Origin: Nocardia cyriacigeorgica
GTDB taxonomy: Bacteria > Actinomycetota > Actinomycetes > Mycobacteriales > Mycobacteriaceae
Assembly (NCBI RefSeq): GCF_010868145.1
Contig: NZ_JAAGUY010000002.1
Span: forward strand, 202,235-266,234
Reading direction: 5' to 3'
Length of the DNA stretch: 64,000 bases
In this document: piece by piece, positions 7,651-13,187 of the stretch
Layout: each line of letters begins with the position of its first letter
Numbering within the stretch: the stretch's first letter is position 1
Position numbers and translations under genes: made by a program
The notes under the pieces: model-generated
The model's database searches: none
What the model saw: only the letters and a program-made list of their open reading frames with translations
What the model was told of the DNA's origin: nothing

Positions 7651-7937
7651 CAGGCGACCGCCGATCCAGTGATGACACCGCGCCGCGCCTGCGCCTGGAT
7701 GCGGCTCTCGGCGATCGCGGCGGCCCGGCCGGTGAGGGCGGACATCGGGCCTTCGATGTCGACCCAGGTCGCCAACGCCATGATCAGGTGAGCGGCGCGC
7801 TGAGGATTGCGGGTGCAGACCGCGGTCAGGTGGTCCGCGGTACGTTTCGGGTCGTCGTCGCGCATCGCGGCGGCGATCTGGATGGCCTCCCCCGCGATGC
7901 TGTCGACGTAGTCCTGGTGATTCAGATCAGGCATCAT
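7650..7937 (-). CDS. Hypothetical phage-element protein, 95 aa
   Basis: A 95-residue helical protein (YVDSIAGEAIQIAAAMRDDDPKRTADHLTAVCTRNPQRAAHLIMALATWVD). It starts with two consecutive ATG codons that overlap the previous stop and ends one base into the nuclease gene's start. The position immediately before the RecE-like gene suggests a role in the recombination module, but nothing in the sequence tells what. Confidence 0.55.
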   Translation of the reverse strand: MMPDLNHQDYVDSIAGEAIQIAAAMRDDDPKRTADHLTAVCTRNPQRAAHLIMALATWVDIEGPMSALTGRAAAIAESRIQAQARRGVITGSAVA

Positions 7938-8122
7938 GCGGCCTCGCGATCGGCGCGGCCGAGCTGCACCAGCGGCAGCTCGTCGACGGTGGCGTCGTGG
8001 ACTTCGAGGGACCGGGTACCGACCAGGTCATGGACCCAGTGCGCCGCCATGACGAACAGGACGGCGCCGACCAGCCCCAGCAGCACAGCGATGGTGGCCA
8101 GGTGGCCCAGCAGCTCACCCAC
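7934..8122 (-). CDS. Small single-pass membrane protein, 62 aa
   Basis: A 62-residue protein with one clear membrane segment (LATIAVLLGLVGAVLFVMAA, residues 8-27) and an acidic cytoplasmic or external tail. The start is a GTG at 8122, overlapping the previous gene by 8 bases; longer in-frame starts lie within that gene and read as Arg/Pro-rich shadow sequence. Small membrane proteins in phage early operons often affect host envelope or exclusion; here that is speculative. Confidence 0.5.
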   Translation of the reverse strand: MGELLGHLATIAVLLGLVGAVLFVMAAHWVHDLVGTRSLEVHDATVDELPLVQLGRADREAA

Positions 8123-8495
8123 GGTCGGCGCCGTCCGCAGCGACGACCGGCATCGGCATCGTCGGGTGGTCGGTGGGGTCGCCGGCGGGCAGCGGGTGCC
8201 CGGTGCCTTTGCAGGTCGGGCATGGCGCATCGACGGCGAAGGCCAGGCCGCTGCCATCGCAGTCCGCGCACAGCCGCGGCCCGTCGATGATGACCGGTTT
8301 CGTTTCGCGGACCTCTGCGGTGAGGCGCAGCCGGTTGTTGTCCATGGTGGCGCTCACCAGGGCCGCGCCGGGCATGCCCTCGCACACCGATACGAACGCG
8401 CGCAGAGCGTCCAGGCTGAGGTGTTCGTCGTGGGTCAGCATCATCGCGCGGGATTCCGTCCCGATGACCTGTCCGTAGTAGTCCCAGGGCATCAC
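8115..8495 (-). CDS. DnaJ-type zinc-knuckle phage-element protein
   Basis: A 126-residue protein. The N-terminal ~70 residues form a mixed alpha/beta region (LDALRAFVSVCEGMPGAALVSATMDNNRLRLTAEV). Residues ~76-99 carry two CxxCxGxG knuckles (CADCDGSG and CPTCKGTG), as in the zinc domain of DnaJ. It starts at GTG-ATG with a 4-base overlap. Presumably one zinc ion; a chaperone function is not implied. Confidence 0.6.
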   Translation of the reverse strand: MMPWDYYGQVIGTESRAMMLTHDEHLSLDALRAFVSVCEGMPGAALVSATMDNNRLRLTAEVRETKPVIIDGPRLCADCDGSGLAFAVDAPCPTCKGTGHPLPAGDPTDHPTMPMPVVAADGADRG

Positions 8496-8698
8496 GCACC
8501 TGCCTTTCCGAAGAGTTGTGCGCGGAGGTCGTCGCGGTCTCGTTTGATCCGCTCGGCCCGTTCGCGGGCGCTGCGGGTGGCGGCCTCAGCGGCCAGCAGC
8601 TTCCGGTTCGTGGTTTCCAGCTCGTCGCGCAGGCGGGCGATCTCGTCGGCCTGGCGCTGGCACTCGACGAACATCGGCGACGGAATGGTGCTGGTCAT
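8492..8698 (-). CDS. Coiled-coil hypothetical protein, 68 aa
   Basis: A 68-residue protein that is nearly all charged helix: CQRQADEIARLRDELETTNRKLLAAEAATRSARERAERIKRDRDDLRAQLF shows heptad spacing and should form a coiled coil. It overlaps both neighbours by 4 bases. Function unknown; perhaps an oligomerisation partner for a neighbouring product. Confidence 0.55.
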   Translation of the reverse strand: MTSTIPSPMFVECQRQADEIARLRDELETTNRKLLAAEAATRSARERAERIKRDRDDLRAQLFGKAGA

Positions 8699-9090
8699 TG
8701 CGCACCGCCGTAGATGGTGTGGATGTGTCCGGCGTAGAACGTGACGGTCACCAGTGCCGCGCCGCCATCGAGCAGACGGACTCGCGGCCCGGACGATCCG
8801 ACGTAGTACGGCACCGGCCCGGCGCCGAGGACGATGGTCTGGTCCCGGTAGTCGATCGTCAGGTTGGCGATATCGGGCCCGGTCGGCTGCGGCGCCGAGT
8901 CGACGAGCGTCATCCGCTTCGAGACCTTGGCGACGTCCATGCTGACGGCCCGCATCGGCGCCATCACCCGGTCGCCGACGAGCTGCGCGACGACGACCAT
9001 GACGGCTTGACCCTGGTCGGTGATCTCGTCGACGCGGAGGTAGCGGCCGCGGGTGTCCAGCCAGATCTGGCCTGGCTCGATGGCGGTCAT
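8695..9090 (-). CDS. Hypothetical beta-rich phage-element protein, 131 aa
   Basis: A 131-residue protein of alternating strands (IEPGQIWLDTRGRYLRVDEITDQGQAVMVVVAQLVGD, then DYRDQTIVLGAGPVPYYVG and ALVTVTFYAGHIHTIYGG). The opening GQIWLDTRGRYLRVDEI resembles small barrel proteins found in several actinophage genes. No catalytic motif is visible. It is coupled by 4-base overlaps. Confidence 0.55.
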   Translation of the reverse strand: MTAIEPGQIWLDTRGRYLRVDEITDQGQAVMVVVAQLVGDRVMAPMRAVSMDVAKVSKRMTLVDSAPQPTGPDIANLTIDYRDQTIVLGAGPVPYYVGSSGPRVRLLDGGAALVTVTFYAGHIHTIYGGAQ

Positions 9091-9347
9091 CGCGCACCGC
9101 CCAGCGGCTCGCGCTCGGACTTCGAGAGTTCGGCGACAGGAGCTGAGCTGGCGGCCGCCAGCTGGGCGAGCTCAATTGCGGCGGTGAGTTGGTCGCGCAG
9201 CACTTCCGCCTGTTTGGGGTCGAACTGCCAGCTCACGAGAGCGCTGTGGGTGTCCTCCGTGCGGACCTCGATCGCGATCGTCCCGACGTGAGCGAGAAAT
9301 GTGGCCTGCGGAGATCCGTCGAGCCAGGTGGTGATGTAGCTACTCAT
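9087..9347 (-). CDS. Hypothetical phage-element protein, 86 aa
   Basis: An 86-residue protein: MSSYITTWLDGSPQATFLAHVGTIAIEVRTEDTHSALVSWQFDPKQAEVLRDQLTAAIELA reads as an antiparallel sheet followed by one helix, with a low-complexity C-terminus. It starts by 4-base overlap with the upstream gene. Not recognised. Confidence 0.55.
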   Translation of the reverse strand: MSSYITTWLDGSPQATFLAHVGTIAIEVRTEDTHSALVSWQFDPKQAEVLRDQLTAAIELAQLAAASSAPVAELSKSEREPLGGAR

Positions 9348-9526
9348 CGCGCACCGCCGATCATGGTGGCGGCCAGCTCAAGCTCGGACGCGATCTCGGT
9401 GAGCTCGGCGGCGAGGGCGGTATCTCCGGTCCACGTCCGCACGCCAGCGATCTCGTGCAGGCGGGCAATGGACTCGTCGCGGATCTGGGCGCCTGCCATC
9501 GCCCTGTGGTCTGTCTGGCGGTACAT
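9344..9526 (-). CDS. Hypothetical helical phage-element protein, 60 aa
   Basis: A 60-residue helical protein from the ATG at 9526 (MYRQTDHRAMAGAQIRDESIARL...). Longer in-frame starts give an Arg/Pro-rich leader typical of shadow translation and are rejected. About 107 bases without a gene lie upstream, so a separate ribosome entry or internal promoter is possible. Function unknown. Confidence 0.5.
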   Translation of the reverse strand: MYRQTDHRAMAGAQIRDESIARLHEIAGVRTWTGDTALAAELTEIASELELAATMIGGAR

Positions 9527-9633
9527 GGGTATGCTGTCCTCCGTTGTCTCTTGAGCGGGTTCACGGCCTGCTCGGGGATGGCGGTTTGGCAAGACGCCCG
9601 GCGCGACCTCGGTCCGTCGGGCGTCGACGGTTT

Positions 9634-9819
9634 TCAGGCCGGTGCACCGCTGGTCAGGGCGATGCCAGTCAAGATCGCGGCGAAGATGCACAGCCCGATC
9701 AGCGCGAAGTCGCCGACCACGTCGAGCGCTTCGATGTCACGCCCGAAGAACCGGACGATGTAGGGCAGCGCGATCAGCTGCGCGCAGGCCCAGCCGCCAG
9801 CCAGGACGAGGGCGATCAC
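9634..9819 (-). CDS. Small two-helix membrane protein, 61 aa
   Basis: A 61-residue hydrophobic protein. Two membrane segments are visible (MIALVLAGGWACAQLIALPYIV and VVGDFALIGLCIFAAILTGIAL), joined by a short FFGRDIEALD loop. It overlaps the upstream gene by 4 bases. It could be a holin-like or envelope-acting early protein, but no lysin gene is nearby, so no role is assigned. Confidence 0.6.
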   Translation of the reverse strand: MIALVLAGGWACAQLIALPYIVRFFGRDIEALDVVGDFALIGLCIFAAILTGIALTSGAPA

Positions 9820-9998
9820 GCGACGGCCTTAGCGGCGCGGGCACGGTCAGCGGCCTGGCGGTCGCGCTTGGCCTCGGCGGCGCGCATCGTCTGCTCCATC
9901 GCCAGCCACGACATGAAGCCGAAGCCCTTCGCGATGCAGTCGAGTTCACGTTCGGTGACGACGGATCCGTCGCGGTAGCGGGGTACTGCGGGTGCCAT
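9816..9998 (-). CDS. Hypothetical phage-element protein, 60 aa
   Basis: A 60-residue protein from the ATG at 9998, preceded by a GGGAGAA-like ribosome site. It contains YRDGSVVTERELDCIAKGFGFMSWLAMEQTMRAAEAKRDRQAADRAR, a helical and very basic C-terminus that could contact nucleic acid. It is the first of a coupled pair with the membrane protein downstream. Confidence 0.55.
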   Translation of the reverse strand: MAPAVPRYRDGSVVTERELDCIAKGFGFMSWLAMEQTMRAAEAKRDRQAADRARAAKAVA

Positions 9999-10149
9999 GG
10001 TGTTCTCCCTGGTGTGACGTCTGGGCGGTTTGGTGACGGGTGCGCTGCCGGTTGGGATCTGAGGTGTGAGGGGGTCACCTCGGCGGTCCATCCCTGCGCA
10101 GCGGCGCGGTCCTCGGTCGGGCGTCGGTGCGCGCCCAGCCGAGGGGGTC

Positions 10150-10608
10150 TCAGCTGGCGCGCAACATTCGGCGCCGGGTGGTGGGGGTCATGTCGGCGAC
10201 GAGCGAATCGGCCTCGGTGCCGGGGCCTTTCGCCATCCACGCGACGAGCGCAGCGATGTCGCTGTCGGTCATGCGCCACGTCCGACCGACCAGGCGGCCG
10301 CGGATCTTGCCCGCGTTGAGCCGACGGCGCAGCCAGTCCTCGGATGCCACGCCGGTCTCGGCGACGACATGGGCGAGGGGGTGGGTCCTGGTCTCGTCGA
10401 CCGGGCAGCGGTCAGCGCCGGGGCCTTTCGCCATCCACGCGACGAGCGCAGCGATGTCGCTGTCGGTCATGCGCCAGGTGTGGCCAGCACTCCTGCCGCG
10501 AATCTCGCCAGCGTTGAGCCGACGGCGCAGCCAATCTTCGGACGGCGCACCGGTTTCGGCGATCACGTAGGCGAGGGTGCGGGTCCGGGTGTCGATGTCG
10601 GTGCTCAT
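10150..10608 (-). CDS. Tandem winged-HTH (excisionase-like) protein
   Basis: A 152-residue protein built from two copies of a ~56-residue DNA-binding-like unit (about residues 9-64 and 75-130). Each unit carries an SEDWLRRRLNAG-x-IRGR helix-turn followed by G-x-TWRMTDSDIAALVAWMAKGPG. The copies are identical at 46 of 56 positions and part of the DNA is identical over 58 bp, so the duplication is recent. The form resembles helix-turn-helix proteins of the excisionase/MerR-like class (residue order: recognition helix, wing with TWR, second helix). It overlaps the HTH gene upstream by 4 bases. Possible role: excision or early transcription control. Confidence 0.65.
   Translation of the reverse strand: MSTDIDTRTRTLAYVIAETGAPSEDWLRRRLNAGEIRGRSAGHTWRMTDSDIAALVAWMAKGPGADRCPVDETRTHPLAHVVAETGVASEDWLRRRLNAGKIRGRLVGRTWRMTDSDIAALVAWMAKGPGTEADSLVADMTPTTRRRMLRAS
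10221..10278 (-). repeat. 58-bp direct repeat, copy 1 (within tandem wHTH gene)
   Basis: This 58-bp stretch is identical to 10419-10476, offset by 198 bp, which equals 66 codons. The repeat encodes the end of each HTH unit and keeps the reading frame, so it is an internal gene duplication. Confidence 0.9.
10419..10476 (-). repeat. 58-bp direct repeat, copy 2 (within tandem wHTH gene)
   Basis: Second copy of the in-frame duplication described at 10221-10278. It is identical over all 58 bases; sequence on each side diverges. Confidence 0.9.
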
Positions 10609-10832
10609 GCGGCACGCTCCAGGATCTCGGTGACCAGGCTGCTGCTGGGCAGGCCGAGGTGCTGCGCGATGCGCGCCAGCTCGACGAGGGTGAAAGGCCT
10701 GTCACCACGCATCCGGTGACGCCAGGTAGTGGGGGCGATGGCGGCGCCTCGCAGGACGCTGCTCTGTGTAGTGCGGGCTTCGTGGATTGCGTCCCGGACC
10801 ACCTGGGCAGCTACCGCGTTGATCGGGTCCAT
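10605..10832 (-). CDS. Cro-like HTH regulator at head of leftward operon
   Basis: A 75-residue protein starting at the ATG at 10832 (MDPINAVAAQVVRDAIHEARTTQSSVLRGAAIAPTTWRHRMRGDRPFTLVELARIAQHLGLPSSSLVTEIL). The central part is a lambda-repressor-type helix-turn-helix. It is the first gene of the leftward operon and faces the rightward repressor gene at 10994, the layout of a cro/cI switch. It probably binds the operator array in the intergenic region. An upstream in-frame start 36 bases earlier lies in the operator repeats and is less likely. Confidence 0.72.
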   Translation of the reverse strand: MDPINAVAAQVVRDAIHEARTTQSSVLRGAAIAPTTWRHRMRGDRPFTLVELARIAQHLGLPSSSLVTEILERAA

Positions 10833-10850
10833 GGGATGGACATTAGACCC

Positions 10851-10902
10851 ATTTCGGTCCCCAAGCAACCTGTTTCGGTCCCTATTGAACCCGTTTCGGT
10901 CA
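10851..10902. promoter_or_regulatory. Operator array: three TTTCGGTC repeats at exact 21-bp spacing
   Basis: TTTCGGTC occurs at 10852-10859, 10873-10880 and 10894-10901, each step exactly 21 bp (two helical turns), and each copy is preceded by an ACC element two bases upstream. Same-face spacing in a divergent phage control region points to cooperative repressor binding. Which HTH protein binds is unknown. Confidence 0.7.
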
Positions 10903-10915
10903 TCAGCTAGCTATC

Positions 10916-10933
10916 CTCGAACAACTGTTCGAG
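10916..10933. promoter_or_regulatory. 18-bp dyad operator CTCGAACA-N2-TGTTCGAG
   Basis: A perfect inverted repeat with 8-bp arms and a 2-bp centre, 60 bp before the rightward repressor start. The form is typical of a dimeric HTH repressor site. It is distinct from the neighbouring direct repeats, so two proteins may act on this region. Confidence 0.65.
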
Positions 10934-10993
10934 TGACCAAAACAGACCCCGAAAAGGTTGCATTAGGCCCCAATCTGCCCCCAAACTGGCAGC

Positions 10994-11311
10994 ATGAACC
11001 CCACAGCGGACCCGGGCACCGGACAGCCCGAAGACGCCTCCGGGCAGGTCAGACCTGCCGATGGCGATGGCCCCGATCGGGTCGAGCAAGAGATGATGGA
11101 AGCGGTCGGCGAGGAAATCGTGATCCAGCGGACCCGCAAGAAGTGGAGCCAGGAGAGACTGGCGAAGGAAACCGGTTACGACAAGAAAACGATTGGCCGG
11201 CTAGAACGTGGCGAACGCGCCCCGACGATCATCCAGCTACACCGGATTTCGAAGGCGCTCGGCATCATGCCGGCAGTCCTGACGCGCCCGATAGACAAGA
11301 TCGCGGACTAG
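10994..11311 (+). CDS. XRE-family HTH protein, probable immunity repressor
   Basis: A 105-residue protein. The first ~35 residues are polar and disordered; residues ~42-95 form a classic XRE helix-turn-helix (EIVIQRTRKKWSQERLAKETGYDKKTIGRLERGERAPTIIQLHRISKALG). It is transcribed rightward, away from the leftward operon, and faces the Cro-like gene across the operator region. By position and fold it is the best candidate for the lysogeny repressor. It lacks a C-terminal peptidase or dimerisation domain, so a LexA-like cleavage switch is not expected. Confidence 0.7.
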   Translation: MNPTADPGTGQPEDASGQVRPADGDGPDRVEQEMMEAVGEEIVIQRTRKKWSQERLAKETGYDKKTIGRLERGERAPTIIQLHRISKALGIMPAVLTRPIDKIAD

Positions 11312-11481
11312 CTCGCCCCGTTGGCGAGGTAGTCCGCGTCGAGAAGTGCATGCCCATCGAGGCCGCGTCTGCGCGCCTCGATGAGCACATCGATCACCGA
11401 TAGGTCGCCTAGGTCGTGCCCCCGCGTGCCTATGCGTTCGAACCAGTCCTTGCCATATGAAACCCCTGCTGCCTGCAACAC
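11308..11481 (-). CDS. Putative 57-aa convergent small protein
   Basis: A 57-codon frame from a GTG at 11481, preceded by GAGGGGA at good spacing and with an in-frame stop just upstream. It reads VLQAAGVSYGKDWFERIGTRGHDLGDLSVIDVLIEARRRGLDGHALLDADYLANGAS, here summarised by its aromatic N-terminal part and amphipathic VIDVLIEARRRGL helix. Its stop overlaps the repressor's stop by 4 bases in convergent orientation. Too short for certainty, but the ribosome site and protein-like composition support it. Confidence 0.4.
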   Translation of the reverse strand: MLQAAGVSYGKDWFERIGTRGHDLGDLSVIDVLIEARRRGLDGHALLDADYLANGAS

Positions 11482-11507
11482 GCATTCCCCTCACGCGACA
11501 CCCGCGC

Positions 11508-11523
11508 TGTACTTCTTTGTACA
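11508..11523. promoter_or_regulatory. Inverted repeat TGTAC-N6-GTACA
   Basis: A perfect 5-bp-arm dyad in the gap between the repressor-side genes and the HTH gene at 11633. Spacing suits a dimeric repressor, so it may be an operator for the HTH/membrane-protein pair. Confidence 0.4.
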
Positions 11524-11560
11524 ACTCTCCGGCAAATTTCCGGGTACCCATAATGTAGGT

Positions 11561-11572
11561 CCCAAATTTGGG
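11561..11572. promoter_or_regulatory. 12-bp palindrome CCCAAATTTGGG
   Basis: A perfect palindrome 60 bp upstream of the HTH gene start, flanked by direct GGTCCC copies (11559-11564 and 11571-11576). Together with the dyad at 11508 it marks this gap as a control region. Confidence 0.45.
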
Positions 11573-11632
11573 TCCCGCAGGGCCCGTTAGGTCACGATAT
11601 GGACACGGCGCTGTAATGCGGGGAAGTAGCCT

Positions 11633-11932
11633 GTGGGTATGGATCGGGGCGCATTGAACGCAGCTTTCGGCGAGGAGCTGCTAGTTCGCCGAAGACTCGC
11701 CGGACTACGTCAAGAATCGATGTGGTCACTACTCCTCTGGAAACGAAACACCTACAAACGCACGGAAGGCGGACTGCGCGAGCCATACCTGGCCGATCTG
11801 ATCGAGGTCGCGCTCGTACTGGACACCACCCCCCGAGAACTTTTCGATGCTGTACTAAACCGCCTGGAAGAGGGCAACTTCCACCGGCCGACCAGCAGCG
11901 ACGAGTGGAGGGGAATCCTCGGTATGGACTGA
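11633..11932 (+). CDS. XRE-like HTH regulator upstream of membrane protein
   Basis: A 99-residue protein. Residues ~8-70 form an XRE-type helix-turn-helix (FGEELLVRRRLAGLRQESMWSLLLWKRNTYKRTEGGLREPYLADLIEVALVL), though the usual recognition-helix spacing is a little altered. The GTG at 11633 has GGGGAAG six bases upstream and is preferred to the ATG at 11639. Its stop is 33 bases before the membrane-protein start, so the two are probably co-transcribed. It likely controls this cargo pair. Confidence 0.65.
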   Translation: MGMDRGALNAAFGEELLVRRRLAGLRQESMWSLLLWKRNTYKRTEGGLREPYLADLIEVALVLDTTPRELFDAVLNRLEEGNFHRPTSSDEWRGILGMD

Positions 11933-11965
11933 ATTTGCTGCAAGTTGTCAGAGCAACCTTTTACG

Positions 11966-12721
11966 ATGCCGAGCATGCTCATCGCGTTACCCGTGTTCGC
12001 GTTCGTCTCACTGATCAGGCTCGCCGCCTGGCCTCGGAGTCGGCTACTCACGGTCGCGATGCTCATCACCTCGGTCGCCTATCTGTTCGGCGCGCCGGAC
12101 GTCGACCAGGCAATCGATCAGCGACAACTATTCGGCTTCGCGAATGTTTCGGATCTGACACACGTGGTACTCGTGATGACCGCATGGTGGGCAGCCGGGA
12201 TTGCGTGGCTGCGAGTCATCCGCCGACACCGCTACGTGAAAGGCCCGTACGACCCGTATCGAGCGCCCCGGAAGGGGCGCTACGCACGGGCCGTACGGGC
12301 CTGGTCTCTCTTCGCCGCGTCCGCTCTCGCCACCGCGCTGGTGGCCTGGCTATCGGGCAACATGTCGCGCACCGAAGTGATGCACATGTTCCAGCTGCAC
12401 GACACGCCCACGCTGGTCTACGGCACGGCCTACCTGTCGATGCTCGCGATGACGTCGCTGCTCGGCCTGACCGCGTGCGCGGCCGCATGGGGCGAGGATG
12501 ACGCGCCGCGGTTCTGGCTGGGCGTGATGGCGTCCTCGGCAATGTGTGGAGCCGCGCTCGCCCTGCTCAGTGCAACGATGCTGTTGTTGAACCCAGAATG
12601 GCTCCGCGACCGGTTCTTCGACCTCGTCGAGGCCCTGACCGCCCCAGCTCTAATACTGCTGGCGGTGGGGGCAGCCGTGATCCTCTGGCACCCCCGCCCC
12701 GACGACAGCGTCGACGGCTAA
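11966..12721 (+). CDS. Seven-helix membrane protein, prophage cargo
   Basis: A 251-residue integral membrane protein with about seven hydrophobic segments (around residues 4-20, 28-44, 64-84, 110-130, 151-178, 186-212 and 224-240) and a basic cytoplasmic loop after the third. The layout resembles the MAB_1171c-type putative transporters that commonly accompany XRE genes, but this is by architecture only. It lies between repressor and integrase, on the lysogen-expressed strand, where temperate actinophages often keep exclusion or defence genes. An in-frame TTG at 11945 is a possible alternative start. Its 3' end overlaps the convergent gene by 4 bases. Confidence 0.65.
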   Translation: MPSMLIALPVFAFVSLIRLAAWPRSRLLTVAMLITSVAYLFGAPDVDQAIDQRQLFGFANVSDLTHVVLVMTAWWAAGIAWLRVIRRHRYVKGPYDPYRAPRKGRYARAVRAWSLFAASALATALVAWLSGNMSRTEVMHMFQLHDTPTLVYGTAYLSMLAMTSLLGLTACAAAWGEDDAPRFWLGVMASSAMCGAALALLSATMLLLNPEWLRDRFFDLVEALTAPALILLAVGAAVILWHPRPDDSVDG

Positions 12722-13131
12722 GCCACCACCCTCCCCCACCGGTCTCTGGCCATCGCTGCGCGCAGATCGCGCGCCTCCTCTACCGCGAGGTCCCGCAGGG
12801 CCAGCGCGGCGTCACGCTCGCGCCTAGCGGCCATCGCGTCCACCTCGGCGGCCAGGGCCCGCTGCTCGGCCGCCCAGACGACCGCGCGCGCCTCGCGCCG
12901 GATCATCGCCGCCGCGGCATAGGCCCGGTCGATCAGCGCGAGCGCACGCGCCAGCGGCGACTCGGTCACGCCCGGCGCACGTTCGGCGCGCAGCCGGGCA
13001 GTTGCGTTGTGGGTCGGGTCGTCGCAGTAGACGCGGGGACGGCCCGGCCCACGGCGGGCGGGTACCGGTGCACCGCACACGGCTTCGCCAACAGGCATCG
13101 GGCACACGGATTTTGCTACAGCTGTGGTCAT
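12718..13131 (-). CDS. Zinc-motif plus coiled-coil protein next to integrase
   Basis: A 137-residue protein. The N-terminal ~40 residues contain CPMPVGEAVCGAPVPARRGPGRPRVYCDD, a Cys cluster with a GRP AT-hook-like GPGRPR, and are followed by a long Ala/Arg/Glu coiled coil (residues ~58-125). The form resembles KfrA-like and similar DNA-binding coiled-coil proteins of plasmids and integrative elements, but this is not certain. It lies just downstream of the integrase gene and could be co-transcribed with it. A much longer frame upstream is antisense or shadow of the integrase and is rejected. Confidence 0.6.
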   Translation of the reverse strand: MTTAVAKSVCPMPVGEAVCGAPVPARRGPGRPRVYCDDPTHNATARLRAERAPGVTESPLARALALIDRAYAAAAMIRREARAVVWAAEQRALAAEVDAMAARRERDAALALRDLAVEEARDLRAAMARDRWGRVVA

Positions 13132-13187
13132 GTAATTCGTCCTGTTCACGGCAGGGGTGAATTGAAAATCAGTGCAGGTCAGGTAGG

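Noticed and set aside
9634..9819. Holin call for the two-helix protein
   Set aside because: No endolysin or lysis gene is close and it lies in the early operon.
10851..10902. CRISPR-like repeats
   Set aside because: Three 8-bp repeats at 21-bp spacing are far too short for a CRISPR array and no cas genes are present.
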